A stretch of 9,431 bases of DNA from the NCBI GenBank assembly GCA_023417665.1, contig JAEZFA010000112.1, positions 1 to 9,431 on the forward strand, read 5' to 3'. Under the pieces are notes generated by a model that was not told the origin of the DNA, ran no database searches, and saw only the letters and a program-made list of their open reading frames with translations. Positions within the stretch are counted from its first letter, which is position 1. Every line of letters begins with the position of its first letter. The position numbers were made by a program, and so were the translations under genes. Below, piece by piece: positions 6,273 to 9,431 of this stretch. This DNA comes from Pseudomonadota bacterium. Lineage in GTDB: Bacteria > Pseudomonadota > Alphaproteobacteria > Rhizobiales > Xanthobacteraceae.

Positions 6273-6602
6273 TCAATACATCTTGCCGCCGTCCGGCACC
6301 TTCATGTCGGGCACGACGAGCGTGGCCCCCGATGCACCGGGAAAACACAGCACCAGCACTTCTGATGTAAGGGGGCCGATCTGCCGCGGCGGGAAATTCA
6401 CGACCGCGGCGACCTGTTTGCCAACGAGTTTCTCCGGCGAGTAATTTTTCGTGATCTGCGCAGACGTCTGCTTCCGGCCGATCTCCGAACCGAAATCAAT
6501 CACGAACCTGATCGCCGGTGTCTTCGCTTCCGGAAACGGTGACGCCTCGACAATCGTGCCCACGCGCACGTCTACTTTCGCGAAATCCTCTATCGTCGCC
6601 AT
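6273..6602 (-). CDS. csaA: CsaA-like tRNA-binding-domain protein, copy 2
   Basis: A 109-residue paralogue of the preceding entry, the usual length for CsaA. It has the same OB-fold motifs: FAKVDVRVGTIVEASPFPEA, FVIDFGSEIG, TSAQITKNY, then VAAVVNFPPRQIGPLTSEVLVLCF and a terminal VPDGGKMY. The conserved SAQIT and NFPPRQIGP stretches are shared with copy 1; changes gather at the surface-type positions and near the C-terminus. The ATG at 6602 has a purine-rich GGGGGAAG 4 nt upstream. It starts 23 bp after the TetR-type gene's stop, so both csaA-like genes are probably co-transcribed with that regulator. As the more canonical copy by length, this is the better candidate for the ancestral csaA. Confidence 0.88.
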   Translation of the reverse strand: MATIEDFAKVDVRVGTIVEASPFPEAKTPAIRFVIDFGSEIGRKQTSAQITKNYSPEKLVGKQVAAVVNFPPRQIGPLTSEVLVLCFPGASGATLVVPDMKVPDGGKMY

Positions 6603-6625
6603 CGATCTTCCCCCAGATGAAAACT

Positions 6626-7303
6626 TCAGACCGCCACGGGCGCGTTCGGGTCTTCCGGAAACGCCACGTCACGCTGCGAACGGCGACGGCGCGGACCGCA
6701 GCCCGGCACGAAGCGGCACATCTCGCGCGCAAATCCCGCGAGACGTTCCGCGCTCGCAAGCTGCCGGTCCAGCGACGCCATGGTGCGCGCAAGTCCCGGA
6801 TCCTCGTCGTCGAGCCAGGTCTGCATCGCCTTGGCGAAGAAACCGGCCAGCGCCTGCGCGCGCATGCCGCCGACCAGCCCGGACGAGCCGATGCCCGCGG
6901 ACGACAGCATCCATTGCTGCGAGCGGACCGCAAGCTTGTTCAGCCCCATCGCCAGTTGCGGGCTGGTCCGCGCCGAACGATAGAGCGAGCGCACCGCCTC
7001 GCGATGGGGCGAGAGCGCCTCGAAGCGGCGCATCAGCACTTCAAAGAGCCGGTCCCGCGCCGACTGATCGGCGAGCTCGGGATCGAGTTGCAGCTGCTCG
7101 CCGCCCGAAAGCACTTTCTTGTCGGTTTCGCGCATGAAGGCCGCGACCATGTCGAACGTCGAGCCGAATTCGCCGCGCAGATCGGCGAGCGAGACGTTCG
7201 CAAGTTGCGCGACTTCGGAAAGTTCGATGCGCTCGAAACGCTTTTCGGCAAGCAGCGTCAGAAATGCGCCAAGAATTTTTTCGCGAGCTTGTGCATCAGC
7301 CAT
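6626..7303 (-). CDS. TetR/AcrR-type transcriptional regulator (divergent HTH)
   Basis: A 225-residue, probably all-helical protein. Residues about 7-50 read as a TetR-type DNA-binding domain: REKILGAFLTLLAEKRFERIELSEVAQLANVSLADLRGEF. The recognition-helix end is unusual, with DLRGEF where most TetR proteins have LYxHF. This form, followed by a helical region with ARDRLFEVLMRRFEALSPHREAVRSL (82-107), recalls an alphaproteobacterial group sometimes linked to COQ9-like folds. The C-terminal ~140 residues would bind an unknown ligand or partner; the tail (201-225) is basic then Pro-rich. The ATG at 7303 has GGAGGA 8 nt upstream. It is first in a likely operon with two csaA-like genes, so it may control them or itself; that is inference. 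It could alternatively be a COQ9-type lipid-binding protein rather than a repressor. Confidence 0.8.
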   Translation of the reverse strand: MADAQAREKILGAFLTLLAEKRFERIELSEVAQLANVSLADLRGEFGSTFDMVAAFMRETDKKVLSGGEQLQLDPELADQSARDRLFEVLMRRFEALSPHREAVRSLYRSARTSPQLAMGLNKLAVRSQQWMLSSAGIGSSGLVGGMRAQALAGFFAKAMQTWLDDEDPGLARTMASLDRQLASAERLAGFAREMCRFVPGCGPRRRRSQRDVAFPEDPNAPVAV

Positions 7304-7305
7304 TT

Positions 7306-7316
7306 GAGGAGTCCTC
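7306..7316. promoter_or_regulatory. Inverted repeat covering the TetR gene's ribosome-binding site
   Basis: GAGGA-G-TCCTC is a perfect 5+1+5 inverted repeat flanked outward by TTT and CAAA, 3 to 13 bases upstream of the TetR-type start codon, and it contains the Shine-Dalgarno of that gene. It could be a dimer operator (autoregulation) or a short RNA stem hiding the ribosome-binding site. The short arms make chance possible. Confidence 0.3.
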
Positions 7317-7409
7317 CAAAGTCTGAAAACGCCGGAAATCCGAGAGGGTTCAGCTTACGGAGAGCCTGTGGCGATGGGAAGGCGTGGTGTTTCGGGTGCG
7401 CGGACGCGG

Positions 7410-8228
7410 CTAGCCCGCCAGTTCCTTGCCCCGCCGGGTCGCTGCCGCGACGGCATCCTCGAACAGCCGGTCGATGCCCGCCTCTCCCATCAGCACGTTC
7501 AGTGCCGCTGCGGTGGTGCCGTTCGGTGACGTGACGTTCTCGCGCAGCGTGGAAGCCGGAAGTTCGGAGCGATAGAGCAGCTCGCCCGCGCCGGAAACGG
7601 TCTCGCGCGCGAGCTTTGCCGCCAGTTCTTTCGGCAGGCCCGCCTTCTCGCCGGCACGCGCCAGCGTTTCGGCAAGCAGAAACACATAAGCCGGGCCGGA
7701 GCCGGAAACGGCGGTCGCGGCATCCATCAGGTTCTCATCCTCGATCCACTCCACCGGACCGGTCGAGCGCAGAAGCGCATCCGTCAATGCACGCGCTTTT
7801 GCATCCACGCGCTTGTTCGGAACGGCGACGGTAATTCCCCGGCCGATCGCCGCCGGCGTGTTCGGAATGGTCCGCACCACTGCGGAAGCGGGAAAGGATT
7901 GCTCGAGAAAGGAGATCGTCCGTCCCGCCATGACCGAGATCACGACGGAGCCCGCGCCCGCGAATTGCGAGAGCTGCGGCAGCACCTCCGGCGCGACCTG
8001 CGGCTTCACCGCCAAGATCAGCGCGGCGACTTCACCCTTCGGCGCCTGGTTGAGCGGAATATCGTGGGCGGAAAGCAGTGCGCGAATTTCCGGCGGCGGC
8101 CCGGGATCGCGCACCGCCACCTGCGCGGCGGGCAATCCGGCCTTCAGCCAGCCTTCGAGCAGCGCGCCGCCCATCTTGCCCGCACCGGCGAGCATGATGA
8201 CACCGTTCAGCGCCGAGAGCGCGCTCAT
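7410..8228 (-). CDS. proC: Pyrroline-5-carboxylate reductase
   Basis: A 272-residue cytoplasmic enzyme that reduces 1-pyrroline-5-carboxylate to L-proline with NAD(P)H, the last step of proline synthesis. Seen: the Rossmann dinucleotide motif LAGAGKMGGAL (13-23), ILAVKPQ (71-77) and SVMAG (98-102). VRTIPNTPAAIGRG (118-131) follows, then the C-terminal dimerisation and substrate domain with AVSGSGPAYVFLL (173-185) and the family signature ENVTSPNGTTAAAL (230-243). Length and all motifs are normal. The start at 8228 lies 3 bp after the stop of the YbjN-domain gene, so the two are almost certainly translated from one message. A gap of 106 bp then separates proC from the TetR-type gene; I see no clear terminator hairpin with a T-run in it. 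Confidence 0.96.
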   Translation of the reverse strand: MSALSALNGVIMLAGAGKMGGALLEGWLKAGLPAAQVAVRDPGPPPEIRALLSAHDIPLNQAPKGEVAALILAVKPQVAPEVLPQLSQFAGAGSVVISVMAGRTISFLEQSFPASAVVRTIPNTPAAIGRGITVAVPNKRVDAKARALTDALLRSTGPVEWIEDENLMDAATAVSGSGPAYVFLLAETLARAGEKAGLPKELAAKLARETVSGAGELLYRSELPASTLRENVTSPNGTTAAALNVLMGEAGIDRLFEDAVAAATRRGKELAG

Positions 8229-8231
8229 CGC

Positions 8232-8732
8232 CTATGCCTCGCCGGCAGTCTCGAACAGCGCGGCGTCCATCGCCTCGCGCGCGGTCTTGCCCGCCCAGAT
8301 CACGAATTGAAACGCGGGATAATAGCGCTCCGCGGCGCTGATCGCGTTTTCAAACAGCGCCTCGCATTGCCGGCCGCTTGCCTCCGCACCGCCGGACAGC
8401 ACCAGTCCGTCGCGATACATGACGAGCCCTTCCTCCGACCACAGATCGAAATGGCCAAGCCAGAGCTGTTCGTTGACCATGGCGAGCAGCTTGTAGATTT
8501 CGCCGCGCCGCGCCTCGGGCACCTTCAGGTCGAAGGCGCAGGCCGCATGCAGCGCTTCCAGTTCGTCCATCCACTGGAACGAAACATTGTAGTCGGTATG
8601 GCGGCCTTTGATGGAGAGCGTGATTTCAGACTCGTTCGAACGCTCGAACGACCAGTCATTGACCGCAGCCAGCCGCTCGACCAGGTCGACGGGATTTCCG
8701 CCGGGCCCTCTATCGAATTCAGCCAGAGACAT
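8232..8732 (-). CDS. YbjN-domain protein of unknown function
   Basis: A 166-residue soluble protein of the YbjN family (a fold resembling type III secretion chaperones; E. coli YbjN is linked to stress and motility phenotypes, mechanism unknown). Recognisable stretches are NPVDLVERLAAVNDWSFER (13-31), EITLSIKGRHTDYNVSFQWMDELEALH (36-62), LLAMVNEQLWLGHFDLWSEEGLVMYRDGL (82-110), and the highly typical alphaproteobacterial end YYPAFQFVIWAGKTAREAMDAALFETAGEA (137-166). There is no signal peptide or membrane segment in this form. The ATG at 8732 with AAAGGA about 7 nt upstream sets the start. The frame remains open upstream to a TTG at 8930, adding a hydrophobic stretch, but that lacks family support. 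Just upstream of proC (3 bp gap), a pairing that says nothing sure about function. Confidence 0.88.
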   Translation of the reverse strand: MSLAEFDRGPGGNPVDLVERLAAVNDWSFERSNESEITLSIKGRHTDYNVSFQWMDELEALHAACAFDLKVPEARRGEIYKLLAMVNEQLWLGHFDLWSEEGLVMYRDGLVLSGGAEASGRQCEALFENAISAAERYYPAFQFVIWAGKTAREAMDAALFETAGEA

Positions 8733-8967
8733 TCCGCATCCTTTCCCGAACCCAGCCCATCCGCGAATCCACGACCGCGCCCGGACCACGAGTGGCCCGA
8801 GCCGTTCCTTGGCTTCCCGGTTGGTCTGCCGCCGCAAGTTGCTGATTCGCCAAAATGAAACGCAAATCAGTAGGGTCAGAAGAATCGAATTCGCCGCCGC
8901 CTTCAATGCCGGCCGCGGCACTTCCCACAACCGCAGGCCGCTCGCGGGGCAATTAACGGTGGAGAAC
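8733..8967. other. Intergenic stretch between the YbjN and UbiK genes
   Basis: These 235 bases hold no gene I can support. The part around 8850-8895 is clearly AT-richer than its surroundings and is the natural place for the YbjN-proC promoter, though no convincing -35/-10 pair was found. Three GANTC sites, the alphaproteobacterial CcrM methylation target, lie at 8765-8769, 8844-8848 and 8882-8886, slightly more than expected by chance. Confidence 0.4.
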
Positions 8968-9234
8968 TCAGCTCGTCGGCACCTGGTTGTTCAGGAGCTG
9001 TTCGAGCGCAGCGACCCGGGCTGCGAGCTTCTCGTTCTCGTCGCGGGCTTTCGCGGCCATTTCCTTGACCGCTTCGTGCTCCTCGCGGGTCACCACATCC
9101 ATGCCGCGCAGGATGCGCTCCGCCTGCGTGCGGACCATGGTTTCGACCTCGCGGCGCACGCCGCTGGCCATGCCCGCGGCATCGTTCGCAAGTCGCGCGA
9201 ACTCGTCGAAAATGCGGTTGCTGGTCTGCGTCAT
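8968..9234 (-). CDS. ubiK: UbiK/BMFP-family accessory factor (YqiC-like)
   Basis: An 88-residue helical protein of the BMFP/DUF526 family. In Enterobacteriaceae the member UbiK (YqiC) binds lipid and assists aerobic ubiquinone synthesis; in alphaproteobacteria the role is by homology only. The N-terminal half, NRIFDEFARLANDAAGMASGVRREVETMVRTQAERIL, is the amphipathic membrane-active helix. The motif MDVVTREEHEAVKEMAAKAR follows (45-64), and the C-terminal DENEKLAARVAALEQLL is a leucine-heptad coiled coil for trimer formation. Length and order are normal for the family. The start at 9234 has a strong AGGAGG 5 nt upstream. It is divergent from lgt, an arrangement familiar in rhizobia. Confidence 0.88.
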   Translation of the reverse strand: MTQTSNRIFDEFARLANDAAGMASGVRREVETMVRTQAERILRGMDVVTREEHEAVKEMAAKARDENEKLAARVAALEQLLNNQVPTS

Positions 9235-9238
9235 GCTG

Positions 9239-9250
9239 CCCTCCTGAGGG
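9239..9250. promoter_or_regulatory. Small inverted repeat containing the ubiK ribosome-binding site
   Basis: CCCTC-CT-GAGGG is a perfect inverted repeat that includes the AGGAGG of the minus-strand ubiK gene. As RNA it can form a 4-bp stem with a CAGG tetraloop that covers part of the Shine-Dalgarno. Significance is uncertain. Confidence 0.25.
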
Positions 9251-9257
9251 TCCGGTG

Positions 9258-9276
9258 AAGCCGCAACGGGCGGCTT
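9258..9276. repeat. Hairpin in the ubiK/lgt divergent region, first copy
   Basis: AAGCCGC (9258-9264) and GCGGCTT (9270-9276) form a perfect 7-bp stem with a 5-base loop. On the ubiK side it lies in the probable 5' leader, about 8 bases upstream of the ribosome-binding-site repeat. The 9-base word AAGCCGCAA recurs at 9305. There is no T-run, so it is not a normal terminator. Confidence 0.45.
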
Positions 9277-9304
9277 GCGACCCTACAATGGGTATCCGGG
9301 CTGC

Positions 9305-9319
9305 AAGCCGCAAGGCGGC
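9305..9319. repeat. Hairpin in the ubiK/lgt divergent region, second copy
   Basis: AAGCCGCAA is repeated here (9305-9313), and GCCGC (9307-9311) pairs with GCGGC (9315-9319) around a 3-base loop. Together with the first copy 47 bases away it makes a pair of related stem-loops between two divergent genes. Confidence 0.4.
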
Positions 9320-9322
9320 GTC

Positions 9323-9337
9323 TTGACTTACGGTAAG
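9323..9337 (+). promoter_or_regulatory. Possible -35 box with overlapping inverted repeat upstream of lgt
   Basis: TTGACT at 9323-9328 matches the -35 consensus well, and CTTAC-G-GTAAG (9327-9337), a perfect 5+1+5 inverted repeat, overlaps it. The expected -10 position (around 9346-9351) shows no good TATAAT match and falls very close to the start codon, so this is only a candidate promoter/operator. Confidence 0.25.
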
Positions 9338-9360
9338 CGAGGGCGGATTTGAGCCGCGGA

Positions 9361-9431
9361 ATGCCGCTTTTCGCCCTGCCCTTCCCCATGATCGACCCGG
9401 TGCTGATCTCGGTCGGTCCCTTCGCGATCCG
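9361..9431 (+). CDS. lgt: Prolipoprotein diacylglyceryl transferase, N-terminal fragment (continues beyond window)
   Basis: The first 23 complete codons, MPLFALPFPMIDPVLISVGPFAIR (the last Arg from its first two bases), match the N-terminus of alphaproteobacterial Lgt. That inner-membrane enzyme moves diacylglycerol from phosphatidylglycerol to the lipobox cysteine of prolipoproteins. The pattern 'ALPFPxIDPVxxxxGPFAIRW' is characteristic. The gene is cut off by the window end, so no catalytic motif is visible. ATG 9361 is preferred on family wording; an in-frame TTG at 9349 has GAGGG 5 nt upstream and would add MSRG. Divergence from ubiK across 126 bp supports the call. Confidence 0.85.
   Translation, partial: MPLFALPFPMIDPVLISVGPFAI

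Noticed and set aside
7304..7409. Terminator or small gene between proC and the TetR-type gene
   Set aside because: No stem-loop followed by T residues and no frame with a start and plausible ribosome-binding site; apart from the palindrome at the TetR start I see nothing.
6518..7534. Plus-strand open frame of 338 codons across the TetR and csaA-like region
   Set aside because: Arg/His-rich low-information translation typical of the antisense frame of GC-rich genes; the minus-strand genes here are clear homologues with proper ribosome-binding sites.
7899..8858. Plus-strand open frame of 319 codons opposite proC and the YbjN gene
   Set aside because: Antisense shadow of two recognised genes; no domain, no ribosome-binding site of note.
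8840..8900. Possible tRNA, from a minus-strand TTCGATTC word resembling a T-loop
   Set aside because: No acceptor, D or anticodon stems could be built around it and no CCA-adjacent stem was found.
8608..9258. Plus-strand open frame of 216 codons over the YbjN-ubiK gap
   Set aside because: Translation shows no family features and overlaps ubiK entirely on the opposite strand.
1..9431. Mobile element, CRISPR array, toxin-antitoxin pair or defence system
   Set aside because: No transposase, integrase, terminal repeats, spaced repeats or small paired toxin genes; codon style and composition are even and every gene fits core metabolism or regulation.

Overview
The window is GC-rich chromosomal DNA from an alphaproteobacterium, most likely of the order Hyphomicrobiales (Rhizobiales; Bradyrhizobium/Rhodopseudomonas/Xanthobacteraceae-like). 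This rests on protein wording and gene order recognised by eye: uvrC-pgsA-moaD-moaE, a MarR regulator followed by an OmpR-type regulator and an EnvZ-like kinase, and ubiK divergent from lgt. It cannot be fixed to genus without a search. There is no sign of phage, transposon, CRISPR, rRNA or tRNA. It reads as dense core genome with 13 genes, two of them cut by the window ends.

Layout. (1) Plus strand 1-2106: the end of uvrC (nucleotide excision repair), then pgsA (phosphatidylglycerophosphate synthase), moaD and moaE (the two subunits of molybdopterin synthase). They are tightly packed and pgsA/moaD overlap by ATGA. (2) Minus strand 2125-3012: ilvE (branched-chain aminotransferase), convergent with moaE and divergent from the next block. 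(3) Plus strand 3220-5887: a MarR-family regulator, an OmpR-family response regulator and an EnvZ-like membrane histidine kinase, joined by ATGA and GTGA stop/start overlaps, so surely one operon. The order MarR then response regulator recalls petP-petR of Rhodobacter. (4) Minus strand 5888-7303: a TetR-type regulator followed by two tandem, closely related CsaA-like tRNA-binding-fold proteins. The last one ends back to back with the kinase gene. (5) Minus strand 7410-8732: a YbjN-domain protein and proC (pyrroline-5-carboxylate reductase), 3 bp apart. (6) Minus strand 8968-9234: a small UbiK/BMFP-family protein, divergent from the start of lgt (prolipoprotein diacylglyceryl transferase) at 9361.

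Functionally the window mixes housekeeping enzymes (DNA repair, phospholipid, molybdenum cofactor, branched-chain amino acid, proline, ubiquinone accessory, lipoprotein) with one three-gene signalling operon and one TetR/CsaA operon. I found no convincing new biological system. The points most worth a second look are the recent-looking csaA tandem duplication under a TetR gene, the valine in place of the usual proline in the kinase H box, the zero-base convergent junction at TAGCTA, and small inverted repeats around several start regions.
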